This document shows, one piece after another, positions 22,535 to 32,770 of a stretch of 64,000 nt of DNA. The notes below the pieces were generated by a model. It was not told the DNA's origin. It saw only the letters and a list, made by a program, of their open reading frames with translations, and made no database searches. Both the position numbers and the translations under genes were made by a program. Source of the stretch: Papio anubis (Eukaryota > Chordata > Mammalia > Primates > Cercopithecidae); the NCBI RefSeq assembly GCF_008728515.1, contig NC_044976.1, positions 208,321,467-208,385,466 of the forward strand, in the 5' to 3' direction. Each line of letters opens with the position of its first letter. The first letter of the stretch is position 1.

Positions 22535-23684
22535 GGAAGAGTGGATACGGGGAAACCTGAAACACAGAAATCAATGACTGAAGTTGAAAGAGAACGAGTT
22601 GATCCTATTGAGAGGTTGAAGGATTCATATTTAATAATAAGTGATTTTTCTTCTTATTCAACAAACTAGAATGTAGAACCCTCTAAATTGTCTGTTTACA
22701 TGTCTTTTAGATGCTATGGGGGAAAAAAAAAAAAACAGAAGAAAACATAATCAGTAATTCTGTTTTGGCAGACTTATATCCATGATGTCTATTAAAGATT
22801 TAAAAAGGCATGTTAAGTTAGCAGTGGAATATATGAATCTGGAATTCTCCAGTGAAATCCAGGATGAAAACACCAATTTCTGAGTTATTGTCATGCACAT
22901 GGTGTTTACAACCTGTAAAGCAATGGAATGATCACCTTAGAAAATCTGAAGATAGAAAAGAGTGAGTGAACTTTAGGTTAAACTTGATTTGTTGGACACA
23001 TTTATCTCCGTTTTCTCTTAAAGTCTAACTCAGTAAGAGTACTGTAACTAAAACCATTTATCCCTGCAAGAACAAAGCTCTCAGAAGATAAAGCAGCAGT
23101 GGACAAGTGCAAGTGTGGTCAATATTTCTTAGAATATCTTTTGGAAGATAGAAAACATATGGAGGAGTTCAGAGGGCTGAAAAGCTGCATAGCAAATGCC
23201 TGGAAGGACAAACCAATAAGCATAATTTGCTCCTTTGGAAAAAATCTGGAAGGGCTTAAATATCAGAGGAACTATTTACTCAAAAAGTGTAGGCAAGGAA
23301 AAGGATCTGAAAAGGGGGAAGATTGGGAAAATACAGGATAGCAATTAGAACCGGATCTCCTTCCCCATCCTATTCTGGGAAACTTTAACAAGGGAACTTC
23401 TAAGATCAAAGATAAAGGACACGCCATCTTGCACCGCAGAAGCCAAAAAAAGTAGAAAGTATTTCTTCAAGAGCTGGAGTTTTCGTTTAATTTCCACATA
23501 AAAGTCAAATACTTACTGCTTCTCACATCTCCAATGGCACCCACAGGTAAGGAGGTATAGGGATTATCTGAGACTGTGTTCACAAGGTCCTGTCCACTTG
23601 CTGGTTTTCTCAGTGGCAAGAGACGAGGAGCAGATTGGACAATTTTGTCATGTTTATCTAGCAGGTGTGGTTGGCTCTAAAGTT
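22535..23684. other. Mostly unassigned; possible L2 relic at about 22830-22970
   Basis: 22830-22970 ('ggaatatatgaatctggaat', 'atggtgtttacaacctgtaa', 'aatggaatgatcacctta') resembles a mammal-wide L2 upstream segment in minus orientation, like the better copy at 28890-29470. The 80-codon frame at 23099-23341 is Lys/Gly-rich with three Cys near the N-terminus. I recognise no homology and judge it a chance frame. Confidence 0.4.
22717..22734 (+). repeat. Short poly-A tract
   Basis: About a dozen A residues after a G run. No retroposon body is recognised upstream. Confidence 0.7.
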
Positions 23685-23702
23685 AACAGTGGCTTTTTAA
23701 TT
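23685..23702 (+). repeat. Left TSD of AluS
   Basis: 'aacagtggctttttaatt', paired with 24007-24024 (17 of 18). Confidence 0.9.
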
Positions 23703-24006
23703 TTTTTTTTTTTTTTTTTTTTTTAAGACTGAGTTTTGCTCTTGTTGCCCAGGCTGGAGTCCAGTGGCACAATCTCGGCTCACTGCAACCTCCACCTCCT
23801 GGGTTCAAGCGATTCTCCTGCCTCAGCCTCCTGAGTAGCTGGGATTATAGGCATTCACCACCACTCCTGGCTAATTTTGTATTTTTCGTAGAGATGACGT
23901 TTCACCATGTTGGTCAGGCTGGTCTTGAACTCTTGATCTCAGGTGATCTGCCTGTCTCTGCCTCCCAAAGTTCTGGGATTACAGGCGTGAGCCACCATGC
24001 CCTGCC
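23703..24006 (-). mobile_element. AluS SINE, minus strand
   Basis: Poly-T of over 20, 'gactgagttttgctcttgtt', 'tgcaacctccacctcctggg', ending 'gagccaccatgccctgcc'. AluS-type ('tgcaacctcc'). Flanked by an 18-bp TSD. Confidence 0.96.
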
Positions 24007-24024
24007 AACAGTGGCTTCTTAATT
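24007..24024 (+). repeat. Right TSD of AluS
   Basis: One mismatch with 23685-23702. Confidence 0.9.
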
Positions 24025-24287
24025 GTTGCTAAAGCAATATATTCTTTAAGTTGAATGTTTTTTACTCTGGTTTCTTAATCATGGAATGCAGATAGGGTTT
24101 ATTCCTGGAACCAACAGATTCAGTGATAATTTTATCTTTCCTCACTTTCCTCAGTGTGGCAGGCAGACTTTTCACAGGCCAATTCTAGAGTGTTTTATTG
24201 GGGTTAAATCCTGGAGACCCTACCTGGAACTACTTCTCTAACTTTTCGAATGTATTTGTCTAAGAATACTATCTGCTGTATTAAATA
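24025..24287. other. Unassigned sequence
   Basis: No gene or repeat is recognised between the AluS and the L1 target site. Confidence 0.4.
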
Positions 24288-24298
24288 CGTTTTATCTT
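24288..24298 (+). repeat. Left TSD of the second inverted L1
   Basis: 'cgttttatctt', paired with 26490-26500 (10 of 11). Confidence 0.7.
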
Positions 24299-25087
24299 TT
24301 TTGGAAATTTTATTTTAAGTTCCGGGATACATGTGCAGGATGTGCAGGTTGGTTACATAGGTAAATGTGTGCAGTGTTGGTTTGCTGCACCTGTCAGCCC
24401 ATCACCTAGGTATTAAGCGCAGCATGCATTAGCTATTTTTCCTGATGTTCTCCCTCCCCGACACTTAACAGGCCCCAGTGTGAGTTGTTCCCTTCTCTGG
24501 GTGCATGTGTTCTCATTGTTCAGCTCCCAGTTAAGAGTGACCTGGTTCTAGGTCTTTGAGGAATTGCCACAATATTTTCCACAATGGTTGAACTAATTTA
24601 CACTCCTACCAACAGTGTAAACATGTTTCTATCTCTCTGCAGTCTTGCTAGCATCTGTTGAGGTTTTAATAATCACCATTCTGACTGGCATGAGATGGTA
24701 TCTCATTGTGGTTTTGATTTGCATTTCTCTAATGATCAGTGATGTTGAGTTTTTTTTTCATATGTTTGTTTGCCACATAAATGTCGTTTTTTAAGAAGTA
24801 TCTGTTCATGTCCTTTGCCCACTTTTTAATGGGGTTGTTTGTTTTTTTCTTGTAAATTTGTTTTAAGTTCCTTGTAGACTCTGGATATTAGATCTTTAGC
24901 CGATGAGTAAGTTGCAAAAATTTTCTCCCATTCTGTAGGTTGTCTGTTTGCTCTGATGATAGTTTCCTTTGCTGTGCAGAAGCTCTTTAGTTTATTTAGA
25001 TTACATTTGTCAATTTTTGCTTTTGTTGCTATTGCTTTTGATGTTTTTGTCATGAAATCTTTTTTTGTGCCTATGTCCTGAATCATA

Positions 25088-25102
25088 TTGCCTATATATT
25101 TT
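25088..25102 (+). repeat. Left copy of the duplicated L1 target (nested insert)
   Basis: 'ttgcctatatatttt'. The L1 sequence resumes as 'ttgcctagatttt' at 25335-25347, so a short host stretch appears on both sides of the insert. Confidence 0.6.
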
Positions 25103-25334
25103 TTCTTTTTTGCATTTTTTTTCTTTTTTCTTTTTTTATTTCTTTTTTTTTCTCTTGCTTCCTCAGAAGAAACAATTCAACTGAGAGACAGAATGCAGAA
25201 GGAGAGACCATGCAGGTTTCAGAGCAGGAGTGAGAGTTTATTAAAAAGCTTCAAATAGTAAGGAAATTAAAGAAAAGAAGGAAAGTACAACTTAGAAAAG
25301 GGCCAAGCGGGTGACTTGAGAAACCAAGTGTGCT
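25103..25334 (-). mobile_element. Nested A-tailed LTR fragment, minus strand
   Basis: A T-rich block (about 25103-25165; A-rich on the minus strand) is followed by about 170 bp of ERV LTR-like sequence whose AATAAA lies at plus 25237-25242 ('gagagtttattaaaaagc', then 'aaaagggccaagcgggtgac'). It interrupts the L1 with a short duplication of L1 sequence on each side. Tail plus duplication suggests an RNA copy inserted by L1 machinery rather than a retroviral integration. The LTR family is not named. Confidence 0.6.
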
Positions 25335-26489
25335 TTGCCTAGATTTTCTTCTAGGTTTGTATTCTTTTGGATATTACATTTAAGTCTTTAATCCATCTTA
25401 AGTTAATTTTTTGTAAAAGATGTAATGAAGGGGTCCAGTTTAAATTTTCTTCATATGGCTAGTCAGTTCTCCCAGCACCATTTATTAAATTGGGAATCCT
25501 TTTCATATTGCTTGTTTTTGTCAGGTTTGTTGAAGATCAGATGGTTGTAGATGTGAAGTCTTATTTTTGAGTTGTCTATTCTGTTCCATTGGTCTATGTG
25601 TCTGTTTCTGTACCAGGACCATGTTGTTTTGATAATTGTAGTCTTGTAGTATAGGTTGAAGTCCTGTAGCATGATGCCTACAGATTTGTTCTTTTAGCTT
25701 AGGACTGTCTTGGCTAAATCATATGATTATCTCAATAGACACAGAAAAGGCATTTAATAAAATTCAACATCCCTTCATGTTAAAAACTCTCAATAAACTA
25801 GGTACTGAAGGAACATGCCTCAAAATAATAAGAGCTATTTATGACAAACCAACAGCCAATATCATACGGAATGGGCAAAAGCTAGAAGCATTCCCCTTGA
25901 AAACTGGCACAAGGCAAGTATGCCATCTCTCTCCACTCCTATTCAACACAGTATTGAAAGTTCTGACCATGGCAATCAGGCAAGAGAAAGAAATAAAGTG
26001 TATTCAAACAGAAAGAGAAGAAATAAAATTGTCTTTGTTTGCAGGTGACATGATCTTATATCTAGAAAATTCCATCGTCTCAGCCCCAAAGCTTCTTAAG
26101 CTGATAAGCAACTTCAGCAAAGTCTCAGGATACAAAACCACTGTGCAAAAATCATAAGCATTCCTATACACTAACAATAGACAACCAGAGAGCAAATTAT
26201 GAATGAACACCCATTCACAGTTGCTGCAAAGAGAATAAAATACCTAGGAATAGAGATAACAAAGGAAGTGAAGGATCTCTTTGTGGAGAACTACAAACAA
26301 CTGCTCAAGGAAATCTGAGAGAACACAAACAAATGGAAAAACATTGCATGATCCTGGATAGAAAGAATCATACTGGCCATATTACTCAAAGCAATTTATA
26401 GATTCAATGCTCTTTCCATCAAACTACCATTGACATTCTTCAGAGAATTAGAAAAAACTATTTTAAAATTCACATGGAACCAAAAAATT

Positions 26490-26500
26490 CATTTTATCTT
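26490..26500 (+). repeat. Right TSD of the second inverted L1
   Basis: 'cattttatctt', one mismatch with 24288-24298. Confidence 0.7.
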
Positions 26501-27089
26501 AAAATGGACACGGTAATTTCCCTTAAAGATACAGTGGGCAGAAACAGGCCATAACGGAAAGAGGGAGTTAGGAAACATTCATGTATGGGATAGTGAGACT
26601 CCCACACATGCACATATACAGTGTGTGTGCGAGTACACACACATACACACACATTCTCTGACATAGTACCTTATAGATAAGTCTACCAGCTGACAAGCCT
26701 GTGCCTATAGAATATCCACTGTCCTTCGTGATTTTCTTTAAGCATGCAAGGACAAACAAAGTTTATCAAATATTTGAGCAAGGCTTTAATGTGTAAGATA
26801 GAGAATAATACATTTAAAAAAATAGAGGGGAAAGAAAAGGGAAGGAAGTAGAAAAGAAAAGAAAAATGAGACCAACAACAACAACAAAAAAAAAATGAAA
26901 GAAAAGGGTACAATGTGTGAATGACAAGACTTTCCAAACTATGATTAAGAGCTACAGAGAACCCAGAGGGCCCAGATCTACCTTAGGCAAACAATGTTTG
27001 GAGCTGGTTGTCGAAAGAAGCAATCATCAAAGAACACTCTGAAGGAGTGGCCATTAACTAGGGAGAGACCTTAAGAATGTGGAGTTACA
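26501..27089. other. Unassigned, with CA- and A-rich stretches
   Basis: A short CA/ACAC repeat lies at about 26610-26655 and an A/AAC-rich stretch at 26815-26900. The 63- and 84-codon frames here reflect these tracts. No gene is seen. Confidence 0.4.
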
Positions 27090-27482
27090 AAAGTTGCAGT
27101 AGGAATTGCTATGCATTCACCAAAACACATTTTCTTTTTCTTCTGCACACAATGCTACACCACATTTGGGACCCTCCCTTGCAGTTAGTGGTGACTATGT
27201 TACAGACAAACAGTGGAATGTGGCTTGGGAATCAACCCCCTAGAAAAGCCTTCAGGCAATCATTCCTACTCTCTCTCTCTTCCCTTATACATTGGCCATC
27301 AGAAGACTCTAAGCCCTAAGATATACGATAAATCTGGGTTGACAGTATGGAGCAAAGCCTCTTGCAGTCCCTCACAACCCTTAGGACTTTATGCAAACAG
27401 GAAATCGATTTCTATTGTATGAAGCCACAGAATTTTGTGGTTGACTTTTTACAGTGCTTTGCTTAACCTGACTGATTCAGAA
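27090..27482 (+). mobile_element. MLT1-type MaLR LTR, degraded
   Basis: Right end 'tctattgtatgaagccacag', 'ttttgtggttgactttttac' and 'cttaacctgactgattcag' follows the MaLR/MLT1 LTR terminus pattern ('ctgttgtttaagccac ... gttacagcag'). The body ('ttctgcacacaatgctacac', 'gggaccctcccttgcag', 'gtggtgactatgttac') is consistent with the same LTR. The left end is uncertain. Confidence 0.5.
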
Positions 27483-28354
27483 GCCAAGTAAAGTGATGGA
27501 TGAGGCTGTTTTTTCTATAGGCTCCTGAGAAAGGTGAAGCAAATCTCCATCGTTAGTGGTACCAAGGGAGGGAAAATGGTATCATATTGATTTCTCCTCC
27601 TCTCCCAATGCCGTGCTCCTTGTGCATCCTTCTCCTTCATTGGTGGTGCCTTAAGAAAGGGCTCATAGAGAAGCAAACTCCACAGGTTACCTTATTCTCT
27701 CTTTTCATATGGTGTGTTTTGACAGAGAAGCACATAGGATAGCAGTGGATCTTCTCTTTGGATAATGGCTCCCAGAAAATTAAAAGATAAAAAGAGTGAA
27801 ATAGTTATTCTCATGGTCAAATCTCAGAATTATTCATAAAATTGTTCCAGCAATCCTGCAAGGGAAACGTTAATTTCAGCATAAAGCACCAGCTTATACA
27901 GACCAGATAGCGTAATAAAGAAAGCAGAACGCTGTGGAATGTGGAGTTGTGTCTGTTTGGCCGTGCTTGCAGACACACTTCAGAAATGCTTCTCCAACTC
28001 CCCAGCCCATAAATTATTGAAGTTAATATAGGTTAAATCTACACCATGACACAGTGGGACATTCCACATGTTTCCCCTGTTCCATCAGTGTCCTCACACT
28101 TACCTCAGCAACTTTGAGGCAACAAAATGAGGAAAGGACTCAAGGCCCAGACTTTTGGAGTTGAATCTCATTTGTTTCTCTTTTGGCTAATGTCCAAAAT
28201 AAATAAATAAACAAATAAGATTTTCTTTTAATGTACAATCTTTCTCCCATTACCAGCCCCAATTCCCAATTTTTCTAGTTGTTGGCACATTAGGTTTGTT
28301 GAAGTCAACATCACTGTCATCATAATGAATGATTAGTGCAATGGGACATAGAAT
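27483..28354. other. Unassigned sequence
   Basis: Moderately AT-rich. No gene, exon or repeat family is recognised. Confidence 0.4.
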
Positions 28355-28365
28355 ACCCTTTATTA
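28355..28365 (+). repeat. Left TSD of Alu
   Basis: 11 bp identical to 28674-28684. Confidence 0.9.
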
Positions 28366-28673
28366 GCCGGACGCAGTGGTTCATGCCTGGGGGGCTTAGG
28401 TGGGCGGATCACGAGGTCAAGAGATCGAGACCATCTTGCCTGACATGGTGAAACCCCGTTTCTACTAAAAATGCAAAAATTAGCTGAGCATGGTGTGACG
28501 TGCCTGTAGTCCGAGCTACTCGGGAGGCTGAGGCAGGAGAATCAATTGAACTTGGGAGGTGGAGGCTGCAGTGAGCCGAGATCACACTACTGCACTCGAG
28601 CCTGGTGACAGAGTGAGACTCAGTCTCAAAACATAGAAACAAAACAAAAACAAACAAACAACAACAACAAAAG
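28366..28673 (+). mobile_element. Alu SINE with a deleted left-arm segment
   Basis: Starts 'gccggacgcagtggttcatg'. About 22 bp ('taatcccagcactttggg' region, including part of the B-box neighbourhood) are missing after 'catgcctg'. The rest is complete to an A/CAAA tail. AluS/Y-type with 'cacgaggtcaagagatcgag'. Bounded by a perfect 11-bp TSD. Confidence 0.95.
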
Positions 28674-28684
28674 ACCCTTTATTA
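28674..28684 (+). repeat. Right TSD of Alu
   Basis: Perfect copy of 28355-28365. Confidence 0.9.
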
Positions 28685-28889
28685 GGGCTGTACGTACACT
28701 GCTCCCAATAGGGTTACACATATTCAGAACTTTAGAAAGAAGCACTATTTATAAATGTGCTTCTATTTTGTTTTGCTGCTTTATAACCAAAATATATTTG
28801 TGTGGTAATACCTTATCCCTAAGATAGCCCTTATCTGCAGAGATGCATTCATATTTCTTTCAGTGCTTGATGATGAAAAGGATATAACA

Positions 28890-29470
28890 TTGCCAAGAGC
28901 AGGGAAGGTCACATCGGTCTTGAGGGTCACTGTATCATGTGCACCATTTGCTCTGTGAAAAATGGGAGTCATTGCAGGGTTTTGATCAGAGAAGTGACAT
29001 AATCTGGCTTATGTTTTAAGAGGACCACACTGGCTACCGTATTAAGAATTGTCCACCGATGTAAGGATGGAAGCAGGAGGACTCGTTAGGACATCATCCA
29101 AGAGAGTGAAGATGGTAGTTCAGATCAAGGTCATAACAGTGAGCTACTGAGAAGTGCTGGGAATCAAGATATATTTTGAAGATGAAACTGACTTATTTTC
29201 TGATGGATTGGATATGGAATTTTAAAGAAACAGAAGAGTCAAAAATGACTTTCAGATTTTTCATCTGTGCAGTACGTAACATAAAGTTGTCATTAAATGA
29301 TATAAAAATGTAGATGAAGCAGGTTTGGTGCAAAGAAATTATCTGTAGTTCACTGTTGGATCCGTTTTGTTAAAATGTGTTTCAGATACAAGAGTTCAGA
29401 TGCTGAGTTATATAAATGAGTCTGTAGTTCAGGAGCAAAGTCTTAGATAAAGATATAAATTGTTGTTATA
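28890..29470 (-). repeat. L2 LINE relic, minus strand
   Basis: Ordered blocks 'gggttttgatcagagaagtg', 'tctggcttatgttttaagag', 'caagatatattttgaagatg', 'tttctgatggattggatatg', 'agtcaaaaatgactttcag' and 'gagtctgtagttcaggagc' follow a mammal-wide repeat that, reversed, leads into L2 3' sequence. Diverged throughout and non-coding. Confidence 0.6.
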
Positions 29471-31983
29471 AAGATATAAGTTGTTATTTTTTTCTTATGC
29501 ATCTGTCCATCCATTTATCATCTATGTATTTAGATATAGAGATTTGTCTCTCCAACCAAAATAAAATCTATTTAAAATTAATCTCAAGAGCCCATCGAAG
29601 TAGGGATACTATTTTGCAAGAAGTTATGTTCTAAGTCAGAGAAGAATTAAACTATAACCAAGAGCTCTTAAATCTTTTTATTTGATGAAATGTTGTATTC
29701 ACTTGATAGGCACATAAAATTTGGAAACACGCACAGACAAATACATACATACTGGCAATAAAATTATAGGAGAGGGAGATTAAGCAGAGAATGGAATAGG
29801 CTGGCTTTACTGTTAACTAGAAAGAATCATATGTACTGTCATTCTAGTCCTAAGTGATATGATGATCTGCCTAGCACAATAAAAACAAGTCAATGATGAT
29901 GACTTTTCACAAGTAGTGTCAGGCAATGATGAATACAGGAGCATTATTTAGACAACTACAACCTTTTGACCAATGACTTAATATTTCCAAGATTCTTCTC
30001 GTCAAAATTATGTAAGGCTACATGTTGGTCATGCTGTCAGACATATTACTGCCAAAGTATTTTTTTAACATCAAAAGTCTCATCAAACTGGATTGAGGTG
30101 AAGACAAAACAGTAAGTCTAAATGATTTTTCCATGGGAAAAAAATGATCCAGGACTGACTTCTCCTAGCACAGTTTCCCTGGAAATCTAATGGTTTAAGT
30201 TAAATATGGCATCTCAGCTCTATCACTAGGCAGTGATGTTCATTACAAAAATGTTCCATATTTGATGAATTGCATTTGGTCTTGGCAGACTGAGAATGAG
30301 CTATTAAAAACTACTAGGACACAGCTCTCAGATCTCTGTGTGCAGTGGATTTTCTAAATTGTTTCTTGCTGAACCTGAAAGTTTTGCTTGAGGGAGGTTA
30401 TAGGATACTGGTTCCTGTGGTGAATGAGTGGATGTTCTCATTCCAATCCAGGATGGTATCTGCATCAACACACATGGCTTTATCCCTTATAAATGCGCAG
30501 ATACGTAGGTTGCCTGAACAATTTTCTTATGTACTTGATGCATTCCCCATGAAGACAGTTCTCCTGAAGCTGTCACATATATTGAAATCCTTGATCTATA
30601 TTTTTGTGAAAACTGAAATGAACATAGTGCCAGATTATGGCCCATGAGTTGCGTGAATGAGAACGCCAATCCAAACCTGAAACTACTTCCAATGTCATGT
30701 GGAAAGGGTGTTACATTTGTACTTTTCTTATCTATGCTGTCAACATTTGCAACAGTAGATGACATAGGTGGTTTAAAAATTTGAACAACATGTCCAGTAA
30801 CAATTTAGCCATATGTTCACATCAGGGCAATGACATTCATAATTTAACTTACATCTCCAAAATGCTTATTTCCACTAAGAACACCTAATTTATTTGAAAC
30901 CAAATAAATAACGTAAGAAGTACTTCATTTGTAAAGAAAAAAAAAAGGGCAAACAAGAAAAACAGTATTTTCAGGACATTTTTTACTTTATATGTTTTTA
31001 TTTAATACATGGTTACATTTTAAAACATCTGTTGGAATGCCAGTATTTTTAATTCATAAAGTTTTATCAAAGATAATTTCCTTATTCATCACAATTTTCA
31101 CTACAACATATTTTATTAATAAATTTTTCATTGGATACTTTCAAAAGATTTATAGATTGCCTTTTAAGTATATAAAAGATTTTCTCAGCTTATGTAATTT
31201 TTTATTGACTTCTGCATATATTGAACCAAGAACTGTGTCCACTGAGGTTAATAACTGCTAGCAGAACCAGCTGATTTTTGCCATATAAAAGTGCAGGCTC
31301 AGGTTTATAACAGAGGGCCGAAATCTTGGCTATGATGCAAGAACATCCGCTGAACGTTCCCCAGTGTCCTTTTCTCCTCTTCAGATACTGCTGGTGCTCC
31401 CTCTTTTCCACCTAGATAAGCTCGGCTCACAGCCATCCAGGTCCCAGGTCCTCTAAGAATAGATGTGTCACCTGGCTGAGAACAAGCCAAGGGAAACTGA
31501 GAGGAGGTGACTGCCCATTTCAAACTTGACATTAAAACATGAACAGAACCCATTGTTCTCTCACCAATGACTCTTCTCTGTGTTAACTCACAGCGCAGCA
31601 TCCCAACTTCCAGCATACCAGTTAGGGGAAGGCGGAGCTAAAAGATCGAAGGACGTTATATCCCTGAAAGCAAGGCCTCCTGCCAGTTTGTCCCACTGAC
31701 ATAGAACTGATAATGGGAAAGAAATATTTCAATCTAATTTAAGCCAGTGTATTTTGAAGACTTCAGGTTACTTCAGCATAAAGGTCACCTAAACTAATAC
31801 CATAACTCATTCGTAATATATTTTTAAAGTTTTGTGAAGGAAAGCAACAGCTCTTGGCTTAAAAATTAAGGCCACAGGTCAACATCTGCAATCTATCTCT
31901 TGACTTCCATGCCAGCTTTATCTTCCTGCTGAAGTCATTCTAAACTACTTGTGCCTCACTGAAGATATACCTGCCTGCAGTTT
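29471..31983. other. Unassigned 2.5-kb stretch
   Basis: No repeat or gene is recognised with confidence. A plus-strand frame at 30345-30647 (100 codons) and a minus-strand frame at 30487-30765 (92 codons) overlap each other; neither shows a recognised domain. 31240-31640 is less AT-rich and carries a 103-codon minus frame (31305-31616), perhaps an old DNA transposon or LTR. Positions 30938-30950 are an A run. Confidence 0.35.
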
Positions 31984-32275
31984 TGCTTTGTTTTGTTTTG
32001 TTTTTGAGATGGAGTTTCACTCTTGTTGCCCAGGCTGGAGTGCAATGGCATGATCTCAGCTCACTGCAACCTCTGCCTCCCGGGTTTAAGTGATTCTCCC
32101 GCCTCATCTTCCCAAGTAGCTGTGATTACACGCACATGCCATCACGACTGGCTAAATTTCTGTATTTTTAGTAGAGTGTTAGCCAGGCTGGTCTCAAGCT
32201 CCTGACCTTAGATGATCCACCTGCCTCAGCCTCCCAATGTGCTGGGATTACAGGTGTGAAGCACCACACTCGGCC
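31984..32275 (-). mobile_element. AluS/J SINE, minus strand
   Basis: (TTTTG)n tail, 'gagatggagtttcactcttg', 'tgcaacctctgcctcccggg', then a deletion of about 20 bp where 'gtagag' joins 'tgttagccagg', ending 'gaagcaccacactcggcc'. Weak TSD 'ctgcagtttt'/'ctgaagtttt' around both ends. Confidence 0.93.
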
Positions 32276-32284
32276 ATGTCTGAA

Positions 32285-32770
32285 GTTTTAAAAATGCTGT
32301 TCTCTTTGCCTGGCATGTCCTATTATTACTCTCTGTCTGTTGAAGTCTTATCGATCATTTATAACCCACCACCAACATTTACCTTATTGTTGACCTTTCC
32401 TTGAAAATGATACAATGATTAAAACAATAAACAATAAAACGATACATTTTAAAACTATCTCAACATTATTAATTCAATGAACATTTATTTGTCATGCAAC
32501 GTCATACTGTGGGCAGTGAGAGCAGTGCCACAGGGACTGATGCTGTGTTATACTGTACTGATATCTCTCAGGACGCCCCTTCCTATCACCTCTTCCTTAG
32601 GTGTTACTGATCGCTCTGTCCTTGGTGCTTCCATGTATTCTGCTTATCCATATACTGTGGTATCCTTTAGGATGATAATATTTGCTTGTTTGCATGCCAT
32701 TCCATCCTCATTCTAAGATCCTTCAGGATAGATGCTAAGTCTTAATTATCTTTGTTCCTATCATGGGTCT
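32285..32770 (+). repeat. L2 LINE 3' end
   Basis: 'atgctgttctctttgcctgg', 'gttgaagtcttatcgatcat', 'ttgttgacctttccttg', and further right 'tcaggatagatgctaagtct' plus 'taattatctttgttcctatc' follow the L2 3'UTR in order. A non-matching middle (about 32420-32560) may be divergence or an insertion. Confidence 0.65.

Larger units (their letters stand above)
24299..26489 (-). mobile_element. L1PA LINE, 5'-inverted, with deletion and nested insert
   Basis: 24299-25717 is minus-strand L1: T-rich end, 3'UTR ('atacatgtgcaggatgtgca', 'tgtgttctcattgttcag') and ORF2 C-terminal region. About 300-350 bp of L1 is missing at 24540/24541, where 'gttaagagtga' jumps to 'cctggttctaggtc'. A foreign piece sits at 25103-25334. 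Around 25718 the orientation flips. 25718-26489 is plus-strand ORF2 RT domain, ending 'cacatggaaccaaaaaat'. In L1 coordinates the inverted part ends only about 10-15 bases before the minus part begins, as in twin priming. The RT motif reads F-A-G-D (26038-26049). A 144-codon RT fragment is open at 25723-26157. Dead copy. Confidence 0.92.

Noticed and set aside
22173..22669. Open frames of 99-143 codons on both strands rich in Cys/Val/Arg or Thr/His/Ala
   Set aside because: They are translations of the TG/CG simple repeat, which has no stop codons in several frames.
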